Positions 53,993 through 63,599 are shown, counted from the first letter of the stretch. The stretch is DNA of 64,000 nucleotides from Oceanospirillum sediminis (GCF_014164585.1 NZ_JACJFM010000009.1:62001-126000); one strand, 5' to 3'. A program made the numbers and translations. Notes: generated from the sequence alone by a model not told the origin.

Positions 53993-55225
53993 ATGTCTGC
54001 TTTAGCTTCCTTAACGAAACCAACTTTATTTGCTGCATCTGTCTCACTGGCCATCACAGGATCAGCTCTGTTCAGCGGTAATGCTGATGCCGCCAAAAAG
54101 AAAACAGGGCTTGATGTTCAGATTCATTATCTGCGTATGATGCCCAAAGTTCGCCCGGTGTTATCCAATCTGGAACCTGCTCCGAAAAACAGTGGCCTGG
54201 CCGGAGCAGAACTGGGTATCAAAGACAGCAATACCACAGGGCGTTTTACCGGCCAGCACTACATGCTGAACAGTCAGTATTTTGAGTCAGAGGAAGCCTT
54301 TATGGCAGAAGCTGATCGATTGATGCAGAAAAATGCTTTAGTGCTGATTGATGCACCATCCGGTCTGCTGGCACAGACCGACAAACTGGCCGCAGAGCGC
54401 GGTGCTCTGATTTTTAATACCGGTAACAGCGACGATCAACTGAGAACCAGTCTATGCCTGAATAACACCTTTCATACCTACCCCAGTCGGGCGATGCATA
54501 CCGATGCCCTGGCACAATGGCTGGCGACCCGTCGTTTCAGCCGTTGGATGCTGATTGAAGGCCCGGCAGAAGAAGATAAAGCCTATGCCAGTGCATTAAA
54601 ACGTTCCGCAAAACGCTTTGGCAGTGAAATTGTACTGAAGAAAGAATGGACTTTTGACAGTGATCTGAGGCGTACAGCTCAGAAAGAACTGCCGCTATTC
54701 ACTCAGGGTGATGAATACGATGTCGTGCTGGTGGCCGATGAAGCCGGGGATTTTGGCCATTATGTGCCTTATAACACCTGGTTACCCCGTCCGGTTGCTG
54801 GCACTCAGGGGCTTACGCCAAAAGCCTGGCACAAAGTAGTCGAGCAATGGGGAGCAGCCCAGTTACAGAGCCGCTTTGAAAAACTGCATGATCGCCATAT
54901 GAATGATAAAGATTATGCCGCCTGGGCTGCTATCCGCTCGATTTCAGAAGCCATTCTGCAAAACAAAGAACAGAAAGGCATACAGCATCATGCCGAACCA
55001 ATGAAGCACTTCCTGTTAAGCGAAAAATTCCATCTGGCGGCGTTTAAAGGCCACAAACTGACCTATCGCCAGTGGAATGGTCAGCTGCGCCAGCCTATGC
55101 CGCTGGTACAACCTCGCTCTCTGGTTTCTCAGTCCCCGCAGGCCGGTTACCTGCACCCGAAAACTGAACTGGATACTCTGGGTTTCGACCAGCAGGAAAG
55201 CCAGTGTCGGATCAACCAATCCTGA
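53993..55225 (+). CDS. Quinoprotein-system ABC-type binding protein (PedA-like)
   Basis: This protein has 410 residues. AAGGT precedes the ATG. The signal region ends near SALFSGNADA. The mature protein has the branched-chain-type periplasmic-binding fold seen in the PQQ-alcohol-dehydrogenase ABC system (LDVQIHYLRMMPKVRPVLSNLEPAPKNSG, LIFNTGNSDDQLRTSLCLNNTFHTYPSRAMHTDALAQWL, RWMLIEGPAEED). It is first in an operon-like row with beta-propeller, ATPase and permease genes. The real ligand is unknown. Confidence 0.82.
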   Translation: MSALASLTKPTLFAASVSLAITGSALFSGNADAAKKKTGLDVQIHYLRMMPKVRPVLSNLEPAPKNSGLAGAELGIKDSNTTGRFTGQHYMLNSQYFESEEAFMAEADRLMQKNALVLIDAPSGLLAQTDKLAAERGALIFNTGNSDDQLRTSLCLNNTFHTYPSRAMHTDALAQWLATRRFSRWMLIEGPAEEDKAYASALKRSAKRFGSEIVLKKEWTFDSDLRRTAQKELPLFTQGDEYDVVLVADEAGDFGHYVPYNTWLPRPVAGTQGLTPKAWHKVVEQWGAAQLQSRFEKLHDRHMNDKDYAAWAAIRSISEAILQNKEQKGIQHHAEPMKHFLLSEKFHLAAFKGHKLTYRQWNGQLRQPMPLVQPRSLVSQSPQAGYLHPKTELDTLGFDQQESQCRINQS

Positions 55226-55283
55226 GCCTGAATACCTCTGATTATTACAACAAGACACAGCGAAACAAACAGGATATGCCAAT

Positions 55284-56300
55284 ATGAAAACATCATTTCA
55301 GCTGAAAAAAACGTTCCGTCCCCTGTTACTGGGCACAGCCCTGTTATCAGCATCCGCTTTTGCCGATGTGGCTTATATCAGCAATGAAAAAGATAACTCT
55401 CTGTCACTGATCGATCTGAAGACTCTGGAAGTCAGGCAGACTATTGAAGTAGGACAGCGTCCTCGAGGCATCATATTCAGCAAGGACTATACCAAACTTT
55501 ATATCTGTGCCAGCGATGATGATACGGTACAAATTATGGATGTTGCTACGGGGACGATCATCGATACTCTGCCATCAGGTGAAGACCCTGAACAGTTTTC
55601 GCTGGCACCTAACGACAGGCATCTGTATATCGCTAACGAAGATGATGCTCTGGTTACCGTCGTCGATACTAAAGACAGCACTGTGCTGGCCCAGATTGAC
55701 GTAGGCGTTGAGCCGGAAGGGATGGCCGTAAGCCCAACCGGAAAAATTGCGGTGAACACCTCAGAAACCACCAGTATGCTGCACTGGATCGATACTGAAA
55801 CCTATGAATTATATGACAATACACAGGTCGACCAGCGCCCTCGTCACGTCGAGTTTAACAAAGATGGCTCACTGCTGTGGGCCTCGTCAGAAATTGGCGG
55901 CACTGTGGTGGTGATTGATACCTCGAACCGAGAAATCCTGAAGAAGCTGAACTTTGAGATTAAAGGCATTCATCCGGATCGCATCCAGCCTGTAGGCGTT
56001 AAACTCACTGATGATGGTAAATATGCCTTTGTTGCTTTAGGCCCGGCCAACCATGTCGCGGTTGTCGATGCAAAAACTTATGAAGTAGTCGATTACCTGC
56101 TGGTAGGACGCCGTGTATGGCATATGGAATTCAATTCCGACCAGACGATTTTGTTGTCCACTAACGGCATCAGTGGCGATGTTTCAGTCATTGATGTCGA
56201 CAAAATGAAAGTAATCAAGAGTATCAAAGTCGGCCGCTATCCGTGGGGTGTTGCTGTGTTACCTGAAGGTAAAGGCATCCCTGCTCAGGCTGAACGTTAA
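55284..56300 (+). CDS. PQQ-catabolism-associated beta-propeller protein
   Basis: This protein has 338 residues. A signal peptide (MKTSFQLKKTFRPLLLGTALLSASAFA) is followed by a YVTN-type beta-propeller with repeats of the form AYISNEKDNSLSLIDLKTLEVRQTIEVGQRPRGI, LYIANEDDALVTVVDTKDSTVLAQIDVGVEPEGM and KYAFVALGPANHVAVVDAKTYEV. This family always accompanies ped-type quinoprotein clusters. The function is unknown, perhaps substrate or metal handling in the periplasm. It lies 58 bp after the PedA-like gene. Confidence 0.87.
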   Translation: MKTSFQLKKTFRPLLLGTALLSASAFADVAYISNEKDNSLSLIDLKTLEVRQTIEVGQRPRGIIFSKDYTKLYICASDDDTVQIMDVATGTIIDTLPSGEDPEQFSLAPNDRHLYIANEDDALVTVVDTKDSTVLAQIDVGVEPEGMAVSPTGKIAVNTSETTSMLHWIDTETYELYDNTQVDQRPRHVEFNKDGSLLWASSEIGGTVVVIDTSNREILKKLNFEIKGIHPDRIQPVGVKLTDDGKYAFVALGPANHVAVVDAKTYEVVDYLLVGRRVWHMEFNSDQTILLSTNGISGDVSVIDVDKMKVIKSIKVGRYPWGVAVLPEGKGIPAQAER

Positions 56301-56403
56301 TACACTGACAGGTATTAATGGCTATCGGAATTAACAATATCCCGGCGGATCAGTCTCAGATCAGCTGGGATAAAAGTATCAAAGGCCTGAGGAGTTCCTG
56401 TTG

Positions 56404-57222
56404 ATGACGACTGATCCCTTTTCTGCTGATTATCCTGCTCTGATCAGTATACGAAACCTGAGCCATAATTATGGCAAACTTCAGGCACTGAAAACGCTGG
56501 ATTATGATATTTTTACCGGTCAGTTTAATGCTCTGTTAGGCGCAAACGGGGCTGGCAAATCAACTCTGTTCAACCTGCTCGCTGGTTTGCTGCGCCCTCA
56601 GCAAGGTCAGTTTGATTATCTGAACCAGCCAATGACCTCACCCGGAGCAGATTATCTGGCTAATCTGGGGATCGTATTTCAGCAAAGCACTCTGGACCCG
56701 GATCTGACAGTAGGGCAGAACCTGCATTATCACGCTTCTCTTCACGGCTTCAGCCGTAAACAGGCCCGGAGTCGAATAGAAGAAGAGCTGGAGCGCCTGA
56801 ACCTGCAGGATCGTATTAAAGATACTGTTCGCAGTTTGAATGGCGGTCATAAACGCAGAGTCGAGATCGCTCGCGCACTACTGCATCAACCCGGCTTTCT
56901 GATGCTGGATGAAGCGACGGTGGGGCTTGATCTGTCCACCCGTAAACAACTGACTCAGTACCTGCATCAGCGCTGCAAACAAGAAGGCCTGACTGTGCTC
57001 TGGACCACACACCTGATCGAAGAGATCGAAGCCAGTGATCCTGTGATGGTATTACACAAAGGCACAGCCCGGTTCTCGGGTATCAGTCATCAGGTGATTC
57101 AGGATGCCGGTGTTGCAGACCTGACAGATCTGATTGAGCAACTTACAGCATCCCATGCACCTGAAACGATCACAGGCTCTGAAACCGCCAATAACTCTGG
57201 CAAAACCAACCAGAGCATCTGA
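56404..57222 (+). CDS. PedB-type ABC transporter ATP-binding protein
   Basis: This protein has 272 residues from the ATG at 56404 (GAGGAG 9 bases upstream); an in-frame TTG one codon earlier is closer to the site. Walker A is GANGAGKST and Walker B is FLMLDEATVGLDL. The signature motif is altered to LNGGHKRR, where LSGGQ is usual. The switch His is in WTTHLIEE. A poorly conserved Thr/Asn/Gly tail (THxPETITGSETANNSGK) ends the protein. The PQQ-alcohol ABC system (PedABC) exports or moves an unknown compound. Confidence 0.88.
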   Translation: MTTDPFSADYPALISIRNLSHNYGKLQALKTLDYDIFTGQFNALLGANGAGKSTLFNLLAGLLRPQQGQFDYLNQPMTSPGADYLANLGIVFQQSTLDPDLTVGQNLHYHASLHGFSRKQARSRIEEELERLNLQDRIKDTVRSLNGGHKRRVEIARALLHQPGFLMLDEATVGLDLSTRKQLTQYLHQRCKQEGLTVLWTTHLIEEIEASDPVMVLHKGTARFSGISHQVIQDAGVADLTDLIEQLTASHAPETITGSETANNSGKTNQSI

Positions 57223-57302
57223 ACGGCCCGATCAGACTCTGTGAACCATATAGCTTTTGATGGTTCAGGTACTCTTATTTTAAAATCCGCAGGAGTTTAT
57301 TT

Positions 57303-58262
57303 ATGTCATCGGATTCTGCGACAGTCCCAGCTTCTAAGCAATCGCCACACGCTTCTAAGCAGTCACTCCCCGCTTCCAGGCAATCCCCCACAGCTTTTCA
57401 ACAAGCGTCTCCAACATTCAGGCCACCATCAGAGGTTTCACCGCTGATCCGTCAGTGGCAGCCCGGAGTGATCGGCTACTGGCGCACTTTCACTGGCATT
57501 ACTCAGCGTGAGTTTTTACGTTTTATTCAGCAAAGAACACGCTTCTTCAGTGCATTGATCCGCCCTTTGCTCTGGCTGATTGTATTCGCTGCGGGTTTTC
57601 GTGCAGTACTTGGGGTATCTATCATGCCCCCTTATGGCACCTATATTACTTATCAGGTATATATTGCCCCCGGACTGATTGCGATGATTATTCTGTTTAA
57701 CGCCATGCAGAGTGCGCTATCAATGGTGTACGACAGGGAGATGGGAAGCATGAAGGTTCTGCTGACATCCCCTCAGCCAAGAAGTTTTCTTCTCTTCAGC
57801 AAACTGATGGCAACAGCTCTGGTCGCCTTGCCTCAGATTTATGCCTTTCTGTTGATTGCCTGGTTTGTGGATGTGGACCCGCCCTGGTCAGGTTATCTGG
57901 CGGTACTTCCGGCTTGCCTGTTAGTTTCCCTGATGCTGGGAAGTATCGGGTTATTTATCTCCAGCTTTATTCGCCAGCTGGAAAACTTTGCCGGAGTGAT
58001 GAACTTTGTCATTTTTCCGATGTTCTTCCTGTCTTCGGCATTGTATCCTCTATGGAAAATGCAGGAAGCCGGGCCAGTTCTGTATGCCATTTGTACTGCA
58101 AACCCTTTTACCCATGCCGTTGAGTTGATTCGTTTCAGCTTGTATGGCGAACTGGATATAACCTCTCTGGCACTGGTCTTTGCGATTACGCTGGCTTTCC
58201 TTACTCTGGCAGTGCTGAGCTTTGATCCACAAAAAGGGATCCTTCGGAATAAAAAGAGATAA
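57303..58262 (+). CDS. PedC-type ABC-2 permease with repetitive N-terminus
   Basis: This protein has 319 residues. The first about 45 residues are a Ser/Pro/Gln-rich extension with four 7-residue repeats (ASKQSPH, ASKQSLP, ASRQSPT, AFQQASP), unlike the family. The ABC-2 core follows, with six helices: FFSALIRPLLWLIVFAAGFRAVLG, VYIAPGLIAMIILFNAMQSALSMVYDREMGSMKVLLTSPQPRSF, and so on to the last helix ALVFAITLAFLTLAVLSF. It is preceded by AGGAG. The conserved core and the ATPase upstream identify it as the membrane part of the ped-type system. Confidence 0.85.
   Translation: MSSDSATVPASKQSPHASKQSLPASRQSPTAFQQASPTFRPPSEVSPLIRQWQPGVIGYWRTFTGITQREFLRFIQQRTRFFSALIRPLLWLIVFAAGFRAVLGVSIMPPYGTYITYQVYIAPGLIAMIILFNAMQSALSMVYDREMGSMKVLLTSPQPRSFLLFSKLMATALVALPQIYAFLLIAWFVDVDPPWSGYLAVLPACLLVSLMLGSIGLFISSFIRQLENFAGVMNFVIFPMFFLSSALYPLWKMQEAGPVLYAICTANPFTHAVELIRFSLYGELDITSLALVFAITLAFLTLAVLSFDPQKGILRNKKR
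57330..57413 (+). repeat. Four 21-bp tandem repeats in the permease N-terminus
   Basis: Units begin at 57330, 57351, 57372 and 57393 with decreasing similarity (GCTTCTAAGCA..., GCTTCCAGGCA...). They encode the 7-residue repeat ASKQSP-x, a likely slippage product. Confidence 0.8.
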
Positions 58263-58780
58263 ATCAGGATAGAACACCACAACCGACCTGGCCGGAAGTA
58301 CTACTCCCTGTAAGACTTCCGACCAGATACCGCCCCACTAAAGCAGAAGTTTATTTCCCCTGTGATGCGTTATCGTTAACTCTGACGCAAAAGCATCGGG
58401 ACACAATAATGACAATACATCTCCGATTGAAAGCGGCATCCTGCGTAGTGACGTCTGCTATAAATCCTTCAGCCAGGCTTGCACGAATCATTAAATTGAT
58501 ACGTAAAGCTTCAGGGCCACGAGTATTCAGATCCCGTGATACCCGGAGTGTCTCTCTCCCTGCTCATAGGAGTATTCTGAACAGTAATCGGCCCGAGTCT
58601 GAAAGAATCCATTTAAATACAAATCATCACAAATCAAAAATCTATAAGATACAACAACTTGACTAATGTCGACTGCCAGTTTGCACTTGTATCTATCATC
58701 ATAGAAGCTTAAGTTTACAGACAGCTGACAACTAATAAAAAATCACACCCATTACTAACGACAATAATGAGGGCTGCTCC
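58263..58780. other. 518-bp region between permease and response regulator
   Basis: I see no gene that I can support. A short open frame at 58409-58666 lacks a ribosome site and domain. A hairpin GGAAGT...ACTTCC lies at about 58294-58320. The right part should carry the promoter of the regulator gene. Confidence 0.45.
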
Positions 58781-59470
58781 GTGTACAAAATTGTTACTGC
58801 TGATGATCATCCTATTTTCCGGGAAGCCATCTCGAATGTAGTTCGTAGCCGGTACCCTGAAAGCGAGATTCTGGAAACATGCAATTTATCTGAAACACTT
58901 GATCTGGTTAAAGACGATAGCGATCTGGACCTGGTCTTGCTGGACCTGAATATGGATGGCATGGATGGCTTTCAGGGGTTAATGCAACTAAGGGAAGTGG
59001 CACCAACAATACCTGTAGTTATTGTTTCAGCGGAGGAAGATAAAAAAGTTGTCTTGCAGGCAATTACCTTTGGTGCAGTTGGCTTTATTACAAAATCGAC
59101 GCCCAGAGATCAGATGCATAAAGCTCTGGAACAGATTCTGGCAGGCAATGTATATCTGCCATCAGATATCATTCGTGGAGACAACCCACAGAATGCCCCC
59201 TTGTCCGGAGCACAAGCCCTTCGGCAGCAAAAACAGGCTGAGACTCTTGACCCAGAACTTCTATCTTCTCTGACCCGCAGGCAAATTATTGTATTGCAAC
59301 GCATGGCTCAGGGAGAATCCAATAAGCAAATCGCTTATCATCTTTCTATTGCAGAAACAACAGTAAAAGCCCATGTATCAGCAATTCTCAGAAAGCTGAA
59401 AGTATCAAACCGGATTCAGGCTGTTATCGCAGCAAGGGATATTAACTTTGCCGACTACCTGAGAGCCTGA
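58781..59470 (+). CDS. LuxR/NarL-type response regulator (quinoprotein-cluster)
   Basis: This protein has 229 residues, starting at GTG 58781 (GAGGG about 7 bases upstream). The receiver domain spans 1-120, with the phospho-acceptor Asp in [13 protein letters not shown], Ser in VIVSAEED and Lys in [10 protein letters not shown]. The LuxR helix-turn-helix follows at about 165-225 ([45 protein letters not shown]). Its place after the PedABC genes and its form resemble the regulators of quinoprotein clusters (AgmR/ErbR type). No partner kinase is in the window. Confidence 0.85.
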   Translation: MYKIVTADDHPIFREAISNVVRSRYPESEILETCNLSETLDLVKDDSDLDLVLLDLNMDGMDGFQGLMQLREVAPTIPVVIVSAEEDKKVVLQAITFGAVGFITKSTPRDQMHKALEQILAGNVYLPSDIIRGDNPQNAPLSGAQALRQQKQAETLDPELLSSLTRRQIIVLQRMAQGESNKQIAYHLSIAETTVKAHVSAILRKLKVSNRIQAVIAARDINFADYLRA

Positions 59471-59590
59471 ATGCCCTGACAAACATGGCATTGTCATGCG
59501 ATTAAAGCGACTGTGCTGGCAGCAAGACAGCTGGCAGCACAGGCTCAGAATAACGATGAAATAAAATCTGAAAAAAAAGAGAAGAGGTCA

Positions 59591-60040
59591 CTAACGCTTC
59601 TTAAAATACCTGTGGCACCCCTTACAGCTTTTCGCTGCCTGATTCACAAAGTCAGCAGCATCTTCTCTGTTCTGATAATGAAGAGCTTCTGCTATCTGTT
59701 CGGTAATATCCCTGAAGTCATTCATCTGTTGTTCAAAACGATTCCATTTATCCCACACGACGGGCAAAGCCTTAGTGTCGCCCTGATCTGAACGCACCCG
59801 GAACATATCAATCAGAGACTGAGTCAGGTCTGCCACTTTGTCAGCATGCTTCAACGCCCTTTCAGCATTGAATTTCTCATTAATCACTACCTCAAAGCGC
59901 AGCTGTTTAAATTCCGTTTTGATCTCTTTAAACTGCTCCTGGCGCGCCTTAATCGCACTATCCGTATCAGATATCTGAGTCCCGGCATATGCTCCGAATG
60001 AGGTTATAAACACTAATGTTGCCAGAATACTACGCCACAT
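59591..60040 (-). CDS. Cytochrome c'-like protein
   Basis: This protein has 149 residues. A signal peptide (MWRSILATLVFITSFGAYA) is followed by a four-helix-type sequence with a single C-terminal haem site CKGCH. That position near the end (residues 140-144) is diagnostic of cytochrome c'/c556 (class II). Family members bind NO or act as electron carriers. The gene starts immediately after the HD-GYP-like gene (one base between them), so the two may be co-transcribed. Confidence 0.87.
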   Translation of the reverse strand: MWRSILATLVFITSFGAYAGTQISDTDSAIKARQEQFKEIKTEFKQLRFEVVINEKFNAERALKHADKVADLTQSLIDMFRVRSDQGDTKALPVVWDKWNRFEQQMNDFRDITEQIAEALHYQNREDAADFVNQAAKSCKGCHRYFKKR

Positions 60041-60041
60041 A

Positions 60042-61238
60042 CTAACTTACCCTCATCAGCTTCAGGCCCCACAGAATAGAAGGGTTGATTTTCCCAAGCT
60101 GCTCGACTTTGACATCCTTTTTAATAGCAAATTTCTTCTCAGCGGAATCCCTCATTACCGGATGCATAAAGCGTACGCCAAAACGATCCTTAATACTGGA
60201 AACAACAGGTTTACCGCTATCCAGAGACTTACGTTTGACAACAACACCAATCTCACCATTAGCCAGCTCAACAGTCGCTCCAGGCGGAAAAACACCCAGT
60301 TCTGACAAAAATACTTTAGTCAGTGATTCGTCAAAAAAGCTGCCTCTTTGCATAAACAGCTGCTTAAGGCTTCGCTGAGGTGTCAGAGCAGCTCGATATG
60401 GACGACTGGAGACCATAGCAGAATAAATATCAGCCAGGCCCACAATCTTAGCTTCCAACAGAATCTGCTTTCCGTTCAGTCCTGCTGGATAACCACTACC
60501 ATCGACCTTCTCATGGTGCTGAAGTACAATATCCAGCCATAATCTGTTTGTTATACCTGCTGCTTTCAGAATCTGAACGCCTTCTTCCGGATGCTTCTTA
60601 ACTTTCTGGCTCATCTCCTCAGTCAGAGGTCCCCGATGCTTCTGCAGCTTATCCTGATAAGAATTCATCGCAACGTTAGCAGTAATCGCAGCACCGATAA
60701 TGGCCAGCTGATGGTCCTGCGGCAGACGAAGGCTTTCAGCAATAATGGTTGAGATAATAGCAACATGCAGAGGATGCTTAATTGAGTAGTTAAACTTATT
60801 TGATAAATGAATTGATCCCAGCAGAGCATCGGCATTCAGTTTACACAGCCCCTGAATCTGAGAAGAGGTTTCATACAATCTCTTTTCCAGTTTTCCGGCT
60901 TTAAATGCACCATCTCCCAGAATACCGGCAAACGCTTTTTCCATTTCAAGACACATCTCCTCCAGCTCATTAAAAGGATTAGTATCTTTGGCGTATAAAT
61001 GAGGCTCGGGCAGAGCATGTTCAATGACAGATGCCGTCTCCTGTACCTGAAGAGTTTCATCCATTCTATAACCTGAAGCGACAATTGAATTCAATCGGGA
61101 CTGAGATGAGATAGCCATGCCTGCATCCATTAATAATCGACCTGTCGCATCATAGACTGTCCATGGCAAGTTACTGCCAACCGACAGATCATCATCTGCA
61201 GAAACCTTGATCAGATCTCTCTTATCATTTGCACTCAT
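60042..61238 (-). CDS. HD-GYP-like domain protein lacking the HD dyad
   Basis: This protein has 398 residues. An N-terminal module (about 1-65, LIKVSADDDLSVGSNLPWTVYDATGRLLMDAG) precedes a helical linker and an HD-GYP domain (about 150-330). The GYP motif HHEKVDGSGYP (241-251) and the late Asp in LADIYSAM (D270) are intact. H155 and H159 stand in the HPLHVA segment. The central HD pair is absent: where family members have LLHDVG, this protein has ITANVAM (A187, N188). This should abolish the di-iron site, so hydrolysis is unlikely and binding or regulation is likelier. It is upstream of cytochrome c'. Confidence 0.85.
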   Translation of the reverse strand: MSANDKRDLIKVSADDDLSVGSNLPWTVYDATGRLLMDAGMAISSQSRLNSIVASGYRMDETLQVQETASVIEHALPEPHLYAKDTNPFNELEEMCLEMEKAFAGILGDGAFKAGKLEKRLYETSSQIQGLCKLNADALLGSIHLSNKFNYSIKHPLHVAIISTIIAESLRLPQDHQLAIIGAAITANVAMNSYQDKLQKHRGPLTEEMSQKVKKHPEEGVQILKAAGITNRLWLDIVLQHHEKVDGSGYPAGLNGKQILLEAKIVGLADIYSAMVSSRPYRAALTPQRSLKQLFMQRGSFFDESLTKVFLSELGVFPPGATVELANGEIGVVVKRKSLDSGKPVVSSIKDRFGVRFMHPVMRDSAEKKFAIKKDVKVEQLGKINPSILWGLKLMRVS

Positions 61239-61455
61239 CTCACACCTTCTCTATCGGCTCACACTCCATGTGCGTAAAGATCCAAAAAAACATTATCCAT
61301 CATTATGTTACAGTATTGTACGCAGCTTTGCTGTTAAGGATAGTGATTCAGCTCACAATTGTATTATCGATAATACTATTTTACATTCTTAACCTTTGCT
61401 ATGCGCTCAGAAAGCATTTTAATCAAACAAGCGAAGAATTTAAGGAAACTCTCAG

Positions 61456-61905
61456 ATGAAAGGCATTAAGCTACTGAACAGAGTTAAGATATTTAATATT
61501 CTAGACCGTTTAGAGTTTTTCAGCGCATTTAATCCCGGCGAAAAAAATATGATTGTTGATACTCGCAGTCGCTTTGTTGCTGCAGAGAAAAATGAACACA
61601 TTATCAGGCAAGGGGATAGAGATTGTGCGTTTTATATTCTTCTTCACGGTTCAGCCAGCGTCTATCTTTCTGAAAACGGAAAAAAGCTGGCCAGCCTTAA
61701 GCCCGGTGATTTTTTTGGAGAAGCTACTTTTCTTACAGGAGAGCCCAGAACAAGCAATGTTGTCGCTGAGGAGATGTGCATCATGTTTCGATTTGACAAG
61801 ACAGTGATGAAGCAGCTTCCTGCAATGACTCGGGAAAAAATCAAGGATAAGATTATTGCCAAACTGGTTCGGTTATTATCTGAAAAAAATGAAGCCCAGA
61901 AATAG
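61456..61905 (+). CDS. Stand-alone cyclic-nucleotide-binding domain protein
   Basis: This protein has 149 residues, preceded by AAGGAAA. It consists of one cNMP-binding beta-roll: FVAAEKNEHIIRQGDRDCAFYILLHGSASVYLSENG, GDFFGEATFLTGEPRTSNVVAEEMC (the phosphate-binding cassette GExxFLTGxPRTSN), and a helical tail. It has no helix-turn-helix, so it is not a CRP-type regulator by itself. The Arg and Glu of the cassette suggest that a cyclic nucleotide is bound. The partner is unknown. Confidence 0.85.
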   Translation: MKGIKLLNRVKIFNILDRLEFFSAFNPGEKNMIVDTRSRFVAAEKNEHIIRQGDRDCAFYILLHGSASVYLSENGKKLASLKPGDFFGEATFLTGEPRTSNVVAEEMCIMFRFDKTVMKQLPAMTREKIKDKIIAKLVRLLSEKNEAQK

Positions 61906-61936
61906 ATTCCGGGCTTTATAAAAATGAGTCAGTGTT

Positions 61937-62722
61937 TTAAAGCTTCAACCAGGCATAATCCAGATCATTATCACCGGTGATTTTATATTCAGCAGCCACG
62001 GGCCCGATATAAGACGATGCTTCAATGGCTTTAAATATTCCGGGCAAATCCAGACTACCGGAGCCCGGAGCACCTCGGCCGGGAACATCAGCAAACTGAA
62101 TATGGGCAATCTGCTCTCCATACTCACCAAGCTGGCTTATGATATCTTCTCCCATCCTGGCCATATGATAAATATCATATTGCATACCTGCATTGGCATG
62201 CCCTGTTTTTCGATAAATATCCAGCATCTCTGTAAAACTATGGTACAGGTAGTCTGGCATATCCTTATCATTTATAGCTTCAAAGCTAACCTGTATCCCC
62301 TCAAGCATAAAGAGTTCAGCCGCATAGCGGATATTACTGATATAAGTATCAAGACAAGTAGCTCTGTTATCCTCAGGACACAGATTTCCAGCCAGAACAT
62401 TAACCGTTCTTACATTAAGAGCGGTCGCATATTCCATCGCCTGTGCACAGGCTTCTCTGAAAGCCTGTTCATTCTCTGGATGGCAGCTCAGTCCTTTTCC
62501 ACCCTGTAACAAATCACCTGCCGGGATATTGATCAGGTGCAGTCTGAGTCCGTATTCAGTCAGTTTTGAGCCAATCTCAGAAATGGATAGCTCATAAGGA
62601 AACTGAATTTCTACGGCCGAAAATCCATGCTCAGCAGCGGCCTCAAATCTGTCCGACAGTGGTAACTGGCTATAGAGCAAAGACAGATTAGCAATGAAAT
62701 AGTTTTTTTCAGCTGTCGTCAT
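61937..62722 (-). CDS. hyi: Hydroxypyruvate isomerase-like TIM-barrel protein
   Basis: This protein has 261 residues from the ATG at 62722, which overlaps the reductase stop by 14 bases. The TIM barrel is of the AP-endonuclease-2/Hyi type: FIANLSLLYSQLPLSDRFEAAAEHGFSAVEIQFPYE, VNVLAGNLCPEDN, VSFEAINDKDMPDYLYHSFTEML and IAHIQFADVPGRGAPGSGSLDLP with the Glu/His metal residues. Hydroxypyruvate isomerase and tartronate-semialdehyde reductase act in the glyoxylate-derived glycerate pathway, and the neighbouring gene supplies the second step. Confidence 0.85.
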   Translation of the reverse strand: MTTAEKNYFIANLSLLYSQLPLSDRFEAAAEHGFSAVEIQFPYELSISEIGSKLTEYGLRLHLINIPAGDLLQGGKGLSCHPENEQAFREACAQAMEYATALNVRTVNVLAGNLCPEDNRATCLDTYISNIRYAAELFMLEGIQVSFEAINDKDMPDYLYHSFTEMLDIYRKTGHANAGMQYDIYHMARMGEDIISQLGEYGEQIAHIQFADVPGRGAPGSGSLDLPGIFKAIEASSYIGPVAAEYKITGDNDLDYAWLKL

Positions 62723-63596
62723 TAGCCGCATTGCCTGTATATAAATTGATCAGAGTTGACGGATCTTTATCCGTATAGCCATTGGCGGCATGCTGCCTCA
62801 TAAGTTGCGCCGCAAGGCCTGTCATAGGTGCAGCACTACCCATCTCTTTTGTGTGTGTAACAGCCATATCAAGATCTTTAAGCAAAGTACGGACATGCCA
62901 CTTGACGGGCTCAAAACAGCGCTGTGACATTTCCGGAGCCAGTATCTGCAAAGGTTTCGAGTCAGCAAAACCACCTGAAAATGCTTCTGCCAGCTTTGAA
63001 CTGTCAACTCCTGCCCGCTCAGCAAGAGCAACCACCTCAGCGATTACAAGAGCATTACTGCTGACAATCATCTGATTACAGATCTTGGTGTACTGCCCGG
63101 CACCACTTTCTCCCATTCTTGTTACTTTTGAGGAAAACAATGACAGCAGTGGCCGAACCTGATTGAGAGCATCTTCACTACCTCCAGCCATAACAGCAAG
63201 AGTACCGGCTTTCGCTCCCGGAACACCTCCGGAAACAGGACAATCAACCCAGTCGACACCTTTACTCAGAGCGTCATCATGCAGAGAACGGGTTACAAGA
63301 GGATCTATGCTGGAGAAATCAACAATGATCTGATTTCCTCGCAACGAGGAAGAAATTTGACGATACACATCCCGAACAGCCAGCGAATCAGTCAGACAAA
63401 GGAAAATAACATCACTCTGACGGGCAATATCATCCAGTGATTCAGCCTGAACAGCCCCTTTTTCAACCAGAGGAAGACATTTATCAGAACTCCGATTCCA
63501 GACAGTAAGTCTATCGCCCGAACCCAGTAAATGCTCACATAAAGGCAGCCCCATCAGGCCAATACCAATAAAGGCAAGTTTACGTTCTGCAGGCAT
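62709..63596 (-). CDS. glxR: Tartronate-semialdehyde (2-hydroxy-3-oxopropionate) reductase-like
   Basis: This beta-hydroxyacid dehydrogenase has 295 residues. The NAD(P) motif is FIGIGLMGLPLCEHLL, with the catalytic region VDWVDCPVSGGVPGAKAGTLAVMAGG and Lys/Asn in GQYTKICNQMIVSSNALVIAEVVAL. The family also includes 3-hydroxyisobutyrate dehydrogenase, so substrate choice rests on the Hyi gene directly downstream (14-bp overlap). The pair supports glyoxylate to glycerate conversion. A HATPase protein gene ends three bases upstream of its start region, making a three-gene row. Confidence 0.83.
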   Translation of the reverse strand: MPAERKLAFIGIGLMGLPLCEHLLGSGDRLTVWNRSSDKCLPLVEKGAVQAESLDDIARQSDVIFLCLTDSLAVRDVYRQISSSLRGNQIIVDFSSIDPLVTRSLHDDALSKGVDWVDCPVSGGVPGAKAGTLAVMAGGSEDALNQVRPLLSLFSSKVTRMGESGAGQYTKICNQMIVSSNALVIAEVVALAERAGVDSSKLAEAFSGGFADSKPLQILAPEMSQRCFEPVKWHVRTLLKDLDMAVTHTKEMGSAAPMTGLAAQLMRQHAANGYTDKDPSTLINLYTGNAANDDS

Positions 63597-63599
63597 ATA

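Noticed and set aside
58409-58666. Plus-strand ORF of 85 codons between the permease and the response regulator.
   Set aside because: Composition is Arg/Ser-rich and random-looking, with no ribosome site or domain.
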